Shown here piece after piece: positions 32,533-42,131 of a stretch of DNA of 64,000 bases; the stretch's first letter is position 1; each line of letters opens with the position of its first letter. This DNA is from Cohnella sp. OV330 (GTDB taxonomy: Bacteria > Bacillota > Bacilli > Paenibacillales > Paenibacillaceae), in assembly GCF_900112065.1 (NCBI RefSeq), contig NZ_FOKE01000010.1, positions 62,001 to 126,000 on the forward strand, written 5' to 3'. The translations under genes and the position numbers were made by a program. The notes beneath the pieces were generated by a model. It was not told where the DNA came from and searched no databases. It saw only the letters and a list, made by a program, of their open reading frames with translations.

Positions 32533-32594
32533 AATAGCGATCTGCCATCGTCTTATTCGGACAGGATCGGCGGCGCGCAGCGGAATAGCGATCC
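32533..32594. repeat. Short 51-bp direct repeat between convergent genes
   Basis: AATAGCGATC with upstream GCGGC/GCAGCGG context occurs at 32533 and 32584, 51 bp apart, in the 154-bp gap between the SDR gene and the hybrid kinase gene. No gene or clear terminator is seen in this gap. Confidence 0.55.
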
Positions 32595-32638
32595 ACCCTC
32601 AAGGCGCCGGCTGGCTCCACGATTCAAAACGTCGCCGT

Positions 32639-35600
32639 CTACTCCGCTGCGAGCCGGCGCTTGTCAGCCGGCTTTAAAACGACGAAGGATACGATCGTTC
32701 CTCCTTCGGCTCGGCTGCGAACGGACAGCCCTTTGCCGTAGATTTGCTTCAACCGGCGATCGGTATTGGCCAACCCGATGCCCGAGGGACGGCCGGACGG
32801 TCCGCCCGGCAGCATCGCCTGCGGCAGCTTGTCGGCAGCCATGCCTACGCCGTCGTCTTCGACCGATATCTCGACCCCGTCTCCCGTCTCCTGGATTCGA
32901 ATCCGCACGGTACCGCCCTCGGGGCGCCTGAGCACGCCGTGCCGAACGGCGTTCTCCACCAAAGGCTGGATGGACAGCGGCGGGACGGGCAGATGAAGGT
33001 GGTCCTCCGCTTCCCAGATGACGCGAATCCGGTCGCCGAACCGTTCCTTCTCGATGTAAAGATAGGCTCGCACCAGGTCCAACTCTTTGCCGAGCGGCAC
33101 GAGCCGATCCGAATTGGCGGAGTCGAAGCTGGCCCGCAGATAGTCGCCGAACGCCGACAGCAGGTCGCGCATGCGGGCGTTATCGACATCCGCCAGCGCG
33201 GCGATGGAGTTGAGCGTATTGAACAGGAAATGGGGCTGAATCTGCGCCTGCAGCCATGCCGCCTCGAGACGCATCTGCTCTCGCGCGGCCCAGGCCACGT
33301 CCGTCAAGGCCTTCACCCGCATCCGCAGCTCTTGCGCATCGACGGGCTTCACGATATAGTCGTTGGCCTGCGCCGCGAAGCCCGCTTCGATATCTTCCGC
33401 CCGGTAGCGGGCCGTGAGCAGCAGGATCGGCAGCTCGGAGGGGGAGAAGAACGTCCGGGCGGTACGGGCGACCTCGTAGCCGGAGATGTCCGGCATCATC
33501 ACGTCCGCGATCAGGAGATCCCATGGGCCCGAATTCAGAAGGGACAGCGCCCGAGCGCCGCTCGTCGTCGTCGTGATCTCGTAAAGATCGGCGGAGAGCA
33601 CGTGCTCCAGCACGCGCAGATTAACCGGATCGTCGTCGACGGCAAGGATGCGGGAACGATCGCCGCGCGCGGGCGCTTCCGACAGAGGGGCCGCCGCCGT
33701 CCCGGCGATCGCGGACGCAGGCGCCTCCGGAGCCTGCCCGGCCGCGGCGACTTCGTCATGCGCCGATCCCGTGTACGCCGCGGCCGAGGAGACGGGATCA
33801 AGCAGGACGGGACTCAAAGCTGCGGGATCGGAGTAGGCCTCGTCCGAAGAGACCGCCTCTGCCGCGGGCAGCGTAAACCGGAAGACAGAGCCGACGCCTG
33901 GCGTGGAGGCGACCGTCAAGCGCCCGCCGTGCAGCTCCGCCAGGCGCTTGCTGATCGCAAGCCCCAATCCGAACCCTGCCGCGTTCGTATCCGGTTGTTG
34001 CTCGCCTTGCTCGTAAGGCTGAAAGATGCGCTTCGCCGTGTCCGCATCCATCCCGATGCCGGTATCCCCGACGCGAACGACGACCCGATCCCCTTCGACG
34101 TCGGCATCGATCCAGACGCGGCCCTCGTTCGTGAACTTGACCGCGTTGTGCAGCAAGTTGAACAGGATCTGCACCAGCCGGTTCTCGTCCGCCAGCACCG
34201 CGGGCAGCAAATCCGGCACCCGGTTCTCGAGCCGAATCGGCTTGCCGTCCGCCATGAACCGGACCATGTCCAGCACGCCCGCCGCTTCCGTCTGCAACCG
34301 TAGAGGCGCGGGCTTCACCGACAGGCGATCCTCCCGCAGCCGGTTCAGATCGATGAGGTCGTGCAGCAGGAAGGACATGCGCTTGCCCATCGCGACGAGC
34401 AGCGCGAGGCGTTCCCGATTGGCGGCCTCGCCGGCCCGCTCGCCGCTGTCGAGCACGGCTTGCGCCATGTTCAGCATGCCGTGAAGCGGATTGCGAAGCT
34501 CGTGCGAGGTGTGGACGAGAAATTCGTCCTTGCGCTTGTCGGCCGACTGGAGACGCTCGGCCAATCGGACGGTCTCGGCGGCATTGCGGAAATACCTCTT
34601 GAACCAATAGAGCGCGAGCATAACGAAAAAGGCGAGCAAATCGAACGGGTAATAGCTGCTATCCAGCGAAAACGTATAGCCGAAAATACCCCACATGAGA
34701 TTCCAGGCGATCGCGACCGCGCTAAGCAGCAAATAGATGGCGTCCGGCGCGCCCCTGCGGACCGCGAGACAGATGACGATCGGAGCGGTAATGAACGAAA
34801 CCAGAAGCAGCGCCGTGTGGAGACCGTCGGCGTACGCGGCGGTGAAGGCCCGGGCCGGGAACGCCAGGACGAACAGGCCAAAGAGGACGCAGGCCGCCAA
34901 GTGCCAGCGCGCATGCCGAAGGATCCGGAATTCGGGCAGCAGGCTTCGCAAGTATTGTAGCAGAAGCGCGGCTGCGCCCAGGTAGGACAAGTAGAAGACC
35001 TTGTAGGCGGCCTCGAAGCCGACCCCGAACCAGACCGACAGCAGCCGGTCCTCGTTGCACAGGATGGAGAGCGCGCCGCAGATGTTCAGCAGGGAGAAGA
35101 GAAGCAGCGGTCGTTGACGGACCCCGATGAAGTAGAGCGCGATGGCGTACAACGCGTGCATGCCCGTCAAGAGAATCAATGCGCCTTGCGCGATTTCGGT
35201 CGCTCGCTGCGCCTCGCTCATCGCTTGGGCCGTGCCGAATCGGACGGACTCCATCAAGCCGCCCCTGACGCGATCGTCGTAATTGGCCGCCTGGAGCACG
35301 AGATCCAGCACATCGCGATCGGCGGCAAACGTGATCGAATAAGGCCTGGTTCCCGCGGTATAAGCGGACGCGCGGTCCGCCGGATGCCCGGAGCTGCCCA
35401 TGAAGCGCCCGTTGACGTAGAGCGCCGACGACGAGGAGATCCCCGGAACGCGGACGGTCAGCTCCCGCCCCTGCAGGCGGCCGGGCGGAAGCAAGATGCG
35501 CAGCCGATAGGTCCCGTATCCGACGGCATCGCCGCTTGAAGGCCGGAGCGCTTCCTTCCAGTTGCCCGGCACCTTCAACAGGAGATCGACGCCGTCCGAA

Positions 35601-35833
35601 CCTGACGTTATCAACTGCGACGGGTAGAACGTCCATTGCCCGGAAAGCGAAAACAAAGGTTTGGCGTCCGGATCCCAGTCGCTTAAGTCCAGTAGGCCGT
35701 TCTCGGCCTCCGCTCTTGCATAATTCGTCTGTATGCCGATCCACGCCAGGCGAATCCCCGTCAGTACGATCAGGAACAGCCCGACGACGGCTAGAATTTT
35801 TCTCTTTTTCATCATAGGATACGGGTTCGACAA
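32639..35833 (-). CDS. Hybrid sensor: 7TMR-DISM, HisKA/HATPase, receiver, and LytS-type kinase in one chain
   Basis: At 1064 aa this is the longest gene in the window. Order: signal/anchor helix (~11-30); extracellular jelly-roll domain (~55-195); seven membrane helices (~210-410); HisKA with His in HTSHELRNP (~450); HATPase (NLLHNAVKF, GFGLGLAIS; ~550-670); Ala/Pro-rich linker; receiver domain with Asp in LLIADVMMPDISG (~720-835); and a second kinase of LytS/YesM type (QIQPHFLFNTLNSI ~860; HATPase with LVENAVRHG, GIGLANTDRRL to the end). It may relay phosphate between two His modules through the receiver. No output regulator is adjacent. The start is uncertain: TTG 35833 or the ATG pair at 35815/35812; none has a strong ribosome binding site. 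Confidence 0.88.
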   Translation of the reverse strand: MSNPYPMMKKRKILAVVGLFLIVLTGIRLAWIGIQTNYARAEAENGLLDLSDWDPDAKPLFSLSGQWTFYPSQLITSGSDGVDLLLKVPGNWKEALRPSSGDAVGYGTYRLRILLPPGRLQGRELTVRVPGISSSSALYVNGRFMGSSGHPADRASAYTAGTRPYSITFAADRDVLDLVLQAANYDDRVRGGLMESVRFGTAQAMSEAQRATEIAQGALILLTGMHALYAIALYFIGVRQRPLLLFSLLNICGALSILCNEDRLLSVWFGVGFEAAYKVFYLSYLGAAALLLQYLRSLLPEFRILRHARWHLAACVLFGLFVLAFPARAFTAAYADGLHTALLLVSFITAPIVICLAVRRGAPDAIYLLLSAVAIAWNLMWGIFGYTFSLDSSYYPFDLLAFFVMLALYWFKRYFRNAAETVRLAERLQSADKRKDEFLVHTSHELRNPLHGMLNMAQAVLDSGERAGEAANRERLALLVAMGKRMSFLLHDLIDLNRLREDRLSVKPAPLRLQTEAAGVLDMVRFMADGKPIRLENRVPDLLPAVLADENRLVQILFNLLHNAVKFTNEGRVWIDADVEGDRVVVRVGDTGIGMDADTAKRIFQPYEQGEQQPDTNAAGFGLGLAISKRLAELHGGRLTVASTPGVGSVFRFTLPAAEAVSSDEAYSDPAALSPVLLDPVSSAAAYTGSAHDEVAAAGQAPEAPASAIAGTAAAPLSEAPARGDRSRILAVDDDPVNLRVLEHVLSADLYEITTTTSGARALSLLNSGPWDLLIADVMMPDISGYEVARTARTFFSPSELPILLLTARYRAEDIEAGFAAQANDYIVKPVDAQELRMRVKALTDVAWAAREQMRLEAAWLQAQIQPHFLFNTLNSIAALADVDNARMRDLLSAFGDYLRASFDSANSDRLVPLGKELDLVRAYLYIEKERFGDRIRVIWEAEDHLHLPVPPLSIQPLVENAVRHGVLRRPEGGTVRIRIQETGDGVEISVEDDGVGMAADKLPQAMLPGGPSGRPSGIGLANTDRRLKQIYGKGLSVRSRAEGGTIVSFVVLKPADKRRLAAE

Positions 35834-35867
35834 AAGCCGCGAAATTCCTTTGCGAACCCCGGACCTC

Positions 35868-36857
35868 TTACGGCACCTTCACCACGAACGGGATCGTCAG
35901 CAATTGGCCGTCCCTTTGGAATTGGCCCCACAGCTTATAAGTTCCGCTGTGCGGGAAGGCGATGCCGAATAGCGCTTGAGGGCCCGTCGAGGCCGCGTTG
36001 ACCGGATGAACGTGGAGGTAGTCCTGCAGCTTGTCGTCCACCGCTATGATATGGCCGATGCTGCCGAGGTAAGGCTGCAGATCGGATACCGGCTTGCCCG
36101 TATCCGCATCGCGGAACGTGACGCTTAGTCCTGTCTGCATGTTCGCCATCAGATGCCCGAAGTGCAGCTCTACCTGCATCCCTCCGGCGAATTGCGCCAG
36201 CAGCGCCGGGCCTGCGGGAGAGTCGGAACCGCGGGAGCCGTCCGGGTCCGACCGTCTCTCCGAACCGCCCGATACCGACACTTTGGCGCTCCGCGTCAAT
36301 TCGTTCAAGCCGCTCGGGATGAAATCGGCGAACAGTCGATAGTTTCCTCCCTCCTCGAAGGTAACGGGCAGCGCGAATACGCCTCCTCCCTGATATTCGG
36401 GATGGATGTGCTGGAAATCCCGCAAGTCCGTCGAGATCGCGACCAGATGCAGCAGCTTCTCCATGTTGACGTCGAACTTCTCGACCGGCAGCCCGTCGGC
36501 GCCGCTGATCTTGATGAGCAGCTTTGCGGGACGTCCCGCCTCAGGCTCCCCTTCCGGCCAGGACCAGACCGCCTGAATTCCCTTCTCCAGGGGGCTCTCC
36601 GCAGCGGCGCCCGCATGCGAGTGCCCCGTGGACAAGCTCATCGGATCGATCAGCGGATCCTCCATATCGGCATCGACTTGCGGCATCATGTTCATCATCG
36701 CGTCCATGTCGGCCATATCGGCCATACCGGCCATGCCGGCGCTATCCGTCGCGATCAGATCCGCGTCTCGTCCGCTTTGCATGAAGGCCGTGAGCAGGAA
36801 AAAGAGCGCGATCCCCAGCAGCGCGCAGAGCGCCAACGTTGACTTTCCGATCTTCAT
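35868..36857 (-). CDS. Membrane-anchored Met/His-rich protein, possible copper handling
   Basis: A 329-aa protein from ATG 36857 (GGGGGAG upstream). An N-terminal membrane helix (~8-26) is followed by a striking Met/Asp cluster at about residues 40-65 (AGMAGMADMADMDAMMNMM) and a GHSHAG segment. Then come two similar beta-rich domains with HIHPEY and HVHP motifs, as in YtkA/FixH-like secreted proteins. Met clusters and HxH motifs are typical of extracytoplasmic copper binding. It lies just downstream of a copper amine oxidase gene on the same strand, so a role in supplying copper to that enzyme is a reasonable inference, not shown. Confidence 0.7.
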   Translation of the reverse strand: MKIGKSTLALCALLGIALFFLLTAFMQSGRDADLIATDSAGMAGMADMADMDAMMNMMPQVDADMEDPLIDPMSLSTGHSHAGAAAESPLEKGIQAVWSWPEGEPEAGRPAKLLIKISGADGLPVEKFDVNMEKLLHLVAISTDLRDFQHIHPEYQGGGVFALPVTFEEGGNYRLFADFIPSGLNELTRSAKVSVSGGSERRSDPDGSRGSDSPAGPALLAQFAGGMQVELHFGHLMANMQTGLSVTFRDADTGKPVSDLQPYLGSIGHIIAVDDKLQDYLHVHPVNAASTGPQALFGIAFPHSGTYKLWGQFQRDGQLLTIPFVVKVP

Positions 36858-36877
36858 CTTCCGACTCCCCCTTCTTA

Positions 36878-36927
36878 TCGAGACGAAGCCGATCGGCTCC
36901 CAAGAGAGAGGATCGGCTTCGTCTCGA
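36878..36927 (-). terminator. Long hairpin between the amine oxidase and Met-rich genes
   Basis: A perfect 17-bp stem (TCGAGACGAAGCCGATC with its complement) and a 16-base loop. On the minus strand no U-run follows, so it may be a partial terminator or an mRNA-stability element setting different levels for the two products. Confidence 0.6.
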
Positions 36928-36942
36928 CTCACGTATTCTGCG

Positions 36943-39021
36943 TCAATAATCGGAACTCTTCGGCTTCGGCAGAGCCAACGTCGGCGTCGAATCCAGGAAG
37001 TTGAACGGCTTGAGCAGCATGGATACCCATTCCGTCGACATCATCGGCCATTCTTCGGAACGAGGGATGTGCGTCGTGCCGGTCGTTACCCATACGACGT
37101 CGTCCTTCTCGTAGATATCGCGATCCTGCTGCGTCCAAGCGCCGAGTCCGGTGTCCTTGGCGTTGTTGGTGACGTACTTGCCTTCCGGATAAATCTCGTC
37201 CTTCTTGTACGGCGTCACCCAGATGTGCTTCTTCATATAGCCCGCTCGCTGCATCAGCTCGTCGTCCGCCGTGAACAGCGGCTCTTCCGCGAACGGATGC
37301 GTGCCGCCGGCGTTGGCGATGATCTGATAGCCGGAGACGTAGCCCGTCTTGTTTTTCGAGGCCGAGTTGGCGAGCAGCACGACCTTGTCGGGATCGAACT
37401 TCTGCGCGGCTTCGAGCTCCGTATGGTACGTCTTCTGTTCCAGGACCATCTCGCTTTTGCGGTATTTGTCGTTCTTGGCCGCGACCGTTACCGGCTGCAG
37501 CTCCATTGCCGTGTTCGTCTGTCCGTCCACGTCCATGTCCAGGCGGAAGTTGTAGATGTGCTGGTGATAGACGGCTACCGTATTCGGCGCGACCAGCGTG
37601 CCGTTGCGAATCTCGTCGTTGCTCTCGTCGACGTATTCGTCTACCGAGCTGTCCACCTTGGCCGTGAAGGCCGACTTCGCCGCCTCGACCCCGGAAGCGC
37701 CGACATCGATCTTGATATTGCCGTTCTGTTGGAAAATATAATCGAAGGTATAGTCATAATTGCCGATGACGGTGATGTAACGAACGACCAGTTCGGTGCG
37801 GGCGCGAGCGCCGGCCGTGCCGTCATACTCGGCGTGCGTCCAGTCGGAATCCGCATAACGCTCGAATACGCCGATCACCTTCGGCAGCGTGTACGGCGCG
37901 CCTGCGTCGTCGTTGAGCGTCGCGTCGATCAGCGTCGTGTTGGACGGTACGTCCGCGCCGACGACCATTTTGCGCGCGAGCTTGCCCAGCCCGTATTCTC
38001 CCGCGTCCATGTAGGTCTTGAAGTACCAGCTGAGCGAAGCGTCGCCGTAAGGCACCGTCATGCCGCCGAGGCCGCCGCTGTAGAGCACCTTGCGGGGCGT
38101 GCCGTTGTCGTTGAAGCTCGCCGCGGAGACGAGCGTGCCCCGGCGGGAGTCCATGCGGACGTGGAACTTCCAATCTCCCCACGTGACTTCCTGCCCCTTG
38201 ATCGTATAGCCGGCGCCTTTAGGCTGCGTAATAACGATCGGATGGGCTTCTTCTTTGAACGTCGTCTTGCCCGATTTGTTGTAGCCCTGATCCGCCGTAG
38301 GCACCGGGACGATGCCGTCGTCTTCTACGGCGATCACCTTCTCCTCGTCGATGTCGACCGTCACGAGCAGGTTGTTCACCAAGTGCGCCAAGTCGTTGCC
38401 GTCGCCTACGTTCAGCAAGGTCTCGTATTTGTAGAGCCGTCTCGGCGTCGCGTTCGCGTCCTTGTCGTTGTATTCGACAGGCAGCCCGTAGACGGTAAGC
38501 TTCGACGTATCCGTGATGCCGCGTTTCTTCAACGCGGCCAGATATTCGGGGTCCTTGAGTACGATCCCGAGAGCTTTATTCGATTGCGCGTTGTTAATGA
38601 AGTAGAAGCCGCCGTCCTTGTTTTCCTTCCAGGATACGATCGTTCCCTTGTCGAGATCGATGACGCCCTCGAAGATCTGGCGCTTCTCCGAGATGACGAA
38701 GGACGCCATGCGAGGCAGTTTGTTGGCCTTCTTGCTCTTGTAGGCCTCGCTGGACAGCGTCCAATTCCATACGAGGTTTTTGTCCGGCTCTTCCAGCGCG
38801 ATCTCGTCGAAGTTCATGTCCGGCTTGTAATAGGAACTTTTCTTGATAATGCTGGTCGCCAGCCGAATCTCGTGGGCGTTAAGCGGATTCAGCGGATCGT
38901 AGGGCGCCGTCGGAGCGACGACTACGGCTTCGGCCTTCTGCCAAACGCCGCCCGGGATGAGCCCCGTCGCTAGAAGCGCGACGACGGCAGTCCCGATTAC
39001 GAGCATATTTTTTCTTTTCAT
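36943..39021 (-). CDS. Secreted copper amine oxidase
   Basis: A 692-aa protein with a signal peptide (MKRKNMLVIGTAVVALLATGLIPG, cleavage near KAEA). It has all copper amine oxidase marks: the topaquinone site NYDY in VIGNYDYTFDY, the HxH copper pair in YHQHIYNF, a third copper His in TTGTTHIPRSEEWPMM, and the active-site-base Asp region YMDAGEYGLG. It oxidises primary amines to aldehydes with release of H2O2 and ammonia; by type it is like tyramine or phenylethylamine oxidases. Extracellular location is less common for bacterial members. It is divergent from the OmpR/kinase pair, which could regulate it. Confidence 0.93.
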   Translation of the reverse strand: MKRKNMLVIGTAVVALLATGLIPGGVWQKAEAVVVAPTAPYDPLNPLNAHEIRLATSIIKKSSYYKPDMNFDEIALEEPDKNLVWNWTLSSEAYKSKKANKLPRMASFVISEKRQIFEGVIDLDKGTIVSWKENKDGGFYFINNAQSNKALGIVLKDPEYLAALKKRGITDTSKLTVYGLPVEYNDKDANATPRRLYKYETLLNVGDGNDLAHLVNNLLVTVDIDEEKVIAVEDDGIVPVPTADQGYNKSGKTTFKEEAHPIVITQPKGAGYTIKGQEVTWGDWKFHVRMDSRRGTLVSAASFNDNGTPRKVLYSGGLGGMTVPYGDASLSWYFKTYMDAGEYGLGKLARKMVVGADVPSNTTLIDATLNDDAGAPYTLPKVIGVFERYADSDWTHAEYDGTAGARARTELVVRYITVIGNYDYTFDYIFQQNGNIKIDVGASGVEAAKSAFTAKVDSSVDEYVDESNDEIRNGTLVAPNTVAVYHQHIYNFRLDMDVDGQTNTAMELQPVTVAAKNDKYRKSEMVLEQKTYHTELEAAQKFDPDKVVLLANSASKNKTGYVSGYQIIANAGGTHPFAEEPLFTADDELMQRAGYMKKHIWVTPYKKDEIYPEGKYVTNNAKDTGLGAWTQQDRDIYEKDDVVWVTTGTTHIPRSEEWPMMSTEWVSMLLKPFNFLDSTPTLALPKPKSSDY

Positions 39022-39174
39022 AAACGTACTCCCCTCCTATGTTCGTTCGCCAATGTCAGATAACATCACTCATTATCCTCGATCCGGCAACATAGGCTTC
39101 ATCTTAACCCCCTCAAGTAAACTGATAAACCGGATCAACCTAAGCCGGAGCTCAAATCAACGTAAAATCAAAGT

Positions 39175-39209
39175 AAAAAGAGCGTTCCCCCGCTTAGATT
39201 GCTCTTTTT
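39175..39209. promoter_or_regulatory. Symmetric hairpin in the amine oxidase/response regulator divergent gap
   Basis: AAAAAGAGC and GCTCTTTTT flank a 17-base loop and would give a terminator-like structure with a U-run on either strand. It lies in both 5' leaders (95 bp before the regulator, 153 bp before the oxidase). It may be an attenuator, or a terminator keeping divergent transcripts apart. Confidence 0.45.
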
Positions 39210-39303
39210 CGCGTTACTTTTTTTAACACAAACTCATTGCCAATCGCTATATCTGAATTTATAGTTAGGTTTAATTCGAATATCGGGACGGGGAGTGGAA
39301 GAG

Positions 39304-40023
39304 ATGCCGGGAGAAACGATATTGCTGGCGGACGATGAAGCGGACATTGGCGAGATCCTCGGGCTGTTCCTCCAAACGGAAGGGTACCGAATGAAGCAAG
39401 CCTTCAGCGGCGCCGAGACGGTCGCGCTGGCCAAGGAGCTGTCACCCCAATTAATCGTGCTGGATGTGCTTCTTCCGGACACGGACGGTTATGAACTGTG
39501 CAAGCAATTGCGCATGTTCACCAAAGCGCCGATCCTGTTCTTAAGCTGCAAGGACAACGAATTGGACCGCATCATCGGACTTAGCGTCGGCGGCGACGAT
39601 TATATCGGCAAGCCGTTCAGTCCGAACGAGGTGCTCGCCCGGATCAAAGCCCATCTTCGCCGCTCGAGAATGTATCAGGGGGAAGACGCGCATAAGGCCG
39701 AGCCTCCTCATATGGTGGTCTCCCGTTCTCTGAAGGTCGATCTGAAGTCGCACGACGTCTTCGTGGACGGCCGGCCGGTCGAGCTGTCCGTCAAGGAGTT
39801 CCGGCTGCTCGTGTGCTTCATGAACCATCCGCGCCAGGTGCTTACCAGCGAGCAGCTGCTCCGCAACGTATGGGGACACAAGGCGGAGACCGACTCCAAG
39901 ACGCTGCACGTTCATATCGGCACCCTGCGCAAAAAAATAGAGAAGGACCCCGCCCACCCGAAGCATATCGTCACCCTGCGCGGCGCCGGCTACAAGTTTT
40001 GCGATGAAGCTGAAGCGGTTTAA
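39304..40023 (+). CDS. OmpR/PhoB-family response regulator
   Basis: A 239-aa protein with an N-terminal receiver (acidic pair in LLADDEAD, phospho-Asp in LIVLDVLLPDTDGYE, Lys in YIGKPFSPNE). A C-terminal winged helix follows (VDGRPVELSVKEFRLLVCFMNHPRQVLTSEQLLRNVWG, then TLHVHIGTLRKKIEKDP). ATG 39304 has GGGAG eight bases upstream; GTG 39295 overlaps that site and is less likely. The kinase start lies inside its 3' end (20-bp overlap), so the pair is co-translated. Confidence 0.93.
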   Translation: MPGETILLADDEADIGEILGLFLQTEGYRMKQAFSGAETVALAKELSPQLIVLDVLLPDTDGYELCKQLRMFTKAPILFLSCKDNELDRIIGLSVGGDDYIGKPFSPNEVLARIKAHLRRSRMYQGEDAHKAEPPHMVVSRSLKVDLKSHDVFVDGRPVELSVKEFRLLVCFMNHPRQVLTSEQLLRNVWGHKAETDSKTLHVHIGTLRKKIEKDPAHPKHIVTLRGAGYKFCDEAEAV

Positions 40024-42121
40024 AAGATTCCCCCGGACGCTCGTCGCGCAGATTCTGCTGCTTTTTCTGATCGGATCCCTCCTCCCGCTCGTTTCTCTCG
40101 GCCTGCTCAACGAACAAGCGACGCATTCCCAGTTTGCGGCCTTCTCTCAATCCCAGATGCGGTTGACCGAGAAACAATACATCGACCTTTACGAGTCCTA
40201 TCTGGCCGAGCAGGTCAATGCCATCGATTCGGACATCCGCAAGGTCGAAGTGTCCGTGCTCTCGCTGCAATCCATGGCGGAGACGATCTTCTCGCATCCC
40301 GAGCGATACCGCCCGGAAGAGGCGCACCTGCTGAAGCATAGGAACGGCTATTGGTACACGCCTACCGCCCCCGTCGAAGGGCGCGGTTATCAGAATCTGT
40401 CCACGCTCTCGATAGACGAGACGATCCGTCGGGAACTAACGCTGTCCACGCTGCTCAATCCTTTATTCCGGTCCGAATCGGAACGCAATTCTAACCTTCT
40501 GGCGATGTACTATATCCATCCGAAGAACGGGTACAACTATTATTCCGCGACCGATGCCGTATTGAACGACGGTTATGCTGCCGGATGGGCGGATCTCTCC
40601 GACTTGCCTTACTACCAAGACGCGCTCTCGATCCGGCCGGGGGAACGGCGGGTCGCTTGGACGCAGCCTTATCGGGACGCCACCTCCAACAATATTTACA
40701 TGTTCACGGCTACCGCGCCTGTCTACGATAAGGAGGGGCGGCTCCGGGGGGTCGTCGCCGCCGACGTGTCGGTCCAAGATTTCGTCCAGAACATTTTGGA
40801 TGCGCAATTCAACGATAAGGAAGCATTCGCCGTTCTCTTGGATTCGGAGCGACATCTGATCGCCGCCCAGCGACAAGGCGAGGCCGAGTACGAACGAATG
40901 CGGGCGACCGGCCTCGTTCAATGGAACGAATCGACGCGCTACGCCGAATATTCGGATGGCGGCGAGACCCAGATGCTGTTCACGAAGACGGTCCCCTCGA
41001 CAGGCTGGACGCTCGCGTATATCATCCCCAAGGAGAAGCTGCTTCGGGAATTCGCGAGCTCGTCGGCCGAATTGGCGGACCGGACGAACGGGAAGCTATT
41101 GAAGCAGAACGTGCTGATCACGCTGCTGGCCGCCGTCATCTGCACGCTGCTGGCCCTGTTTCTGTGGAAGAGAATCGCCAGGCCCATAGGTTCGCTTAGC
41201 GGCGCCTTTATCGACCTGGGCAACGGAGATTTCTCGGTCACGATCAAGGATAACGGAACGCAAGAGTTCCACCAGCTGCTGCGCACGTTCAACCGGATGT
41301 CCGGCCGAATCCGCGAGCTGTTGAACCAGCAGGTGAAGCTGACCGAGGAGCTTGAGGCGACGGTGCAGGACCGGACGGCGGAACTCAAGATCGCGAACGA
41401 AGAGCTGGAGCTGCGGATCGACGAGCTGACGCGCCTGGAGAGCTGGCGGCGCAGATGGATCTCCCATATCTCCCACGATCTGAAGACTCCGGCCGCGGTC
41501 GCCAAGGGCTATATCGAGGCGATCTTAAGCCGGAGGACGAACGAAGCGCAGGCCGAACGCTATCTGTTCAAAATCGACGAGCGGATCGAGACGATCTCCA
41601 GCCTCGTCAAAAACCTCAATGACCTTAGCTTGCTGGAGACGAAGCAGGTCCAGCCGAATCTAGTCCTCGTACAGGTCGACGCGCTGTTCGGCCAGCTGCT
41701 GAGAAAATGGGCGGATCCCCTCTCGCTCGAGGGGCGTCGGCTTCAGCTTCGCTTAAATGCCGCCGAGGCGACGATCCGGGCGGACGAGCATCTGCTGGGC
41801 AGCGTCGTCGACAACATGATGAGCAACGCGATCAAGTATTCGGCGGAAGCGACGCTGATCGCGGTAAGCTCCGAATCCGACGGGGAGAAGGCCGTGCTGC
41901 GCTTCATGGACGAAGGCATCGGCATTCCGCAGGAATCGCTGCCGTTTATCTTCGACTCGTTCTATCGCGTCGACGCCTCCCGCAACAGCCGGATCCCGGG
42001 CAGCGGCCTCGGGCTCGCGATCGCCAAGGAAATCATGCTCATGCACGGGGGAACGATCGAGGTCGAGATGAACGAGGACCGCGGATGTACGTTCTCCATC
42101 TCGATACCGATAAACGCCTAA
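40004..42121 (+). CDS. Membrane sensor histidine kinase
   Basis: This 705-aa protein has a membrane helix at ~13-35 and a large extracellular double-Cache-like sensor (~40-355, with GRGYQN and VVAADVSVQDFVQNIL). A second helix lies at ~368-388, followed by HAMP (~390-440), a coiled coil, HisKA with His in WISHISHDLKTP (~488) and HATPase (MMSNAIKYS, GSGLGLAIAKEIMLMHGG). It should autophosphorylate and drive the OmpR-type regulator encoded by the overlapping upstream gene. The Cache domain suggests a small extracellular ligand. It converges on gerB with only 10 bp between the stops. Confidence 0.92.
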   Translation: MKLKRFKRFPRTLVAQILLLFLIGSLLPLVSLGLLNEQATHSQFAAFSQSQMRLTEKQYIDLYESYLAEQVNAIDSDIRKVEVSVLSLQSMAETIFSHPERYRPEEAHLLKHRNGYWYTPTAPVEGRGYQNLSTLSIDETIRRELTLSTLLNPLFRSESERNSNLLAMYYIHPKNGYNYYSATDAVLNDGYAAGWADLSDLPYYQDALSIRPGERRVAWTQPYRDATSNNIYMFTATAPVYDKEGRLRGVVAADVSVQDFVQNILDAQFNDKEAFAVLLDSERHLIAAQRQGEAEYERMRATGLVQWNESTRYAEYSDGGETQMLFTKTVPSTGWTLAYIIPKEKLLREFASSSAELADRTNGKLLKQNVLITLLAAVICTLLALFLWKRIARPIGSLSGAFIDLGNGDFSVTIKDNGTQEFHQLLRTFNRMSGRIRELLNQQVKLTEELEATVQDRTAELKIANEELELRIDELTRLESWRRRWISHISHDLKTPAAVAKGYIEAILSRRTNEAQAERYLFKIDERIETISSLVKNLNDLSLLETKQVQPNLVLVQVDALFGQLLRKWADPLSLEGRRLQLRLNAAEATIRADEHLLGSVVDNMMSNAIKYSAEATLIAVSSESDGEKAVLRFMDEGIGIPQESLPFIFDSFYRVDASRNSRIPGSGLGLAIAKEIMLMHGGTIEVEMNEDRGCTFSISIPINA

Positions 42122-42131
42122 CGGATGATCT

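Noticed and set aside
36628..38973. A 781-codon plus-strand ORF opposite the copper amine oxidase
   Set aside because: It is the antisense of a gene with intact active-site motifs, has no ribosome binding site or domain, and its composition reflects the GC-rich codon positions of the opposite strand.
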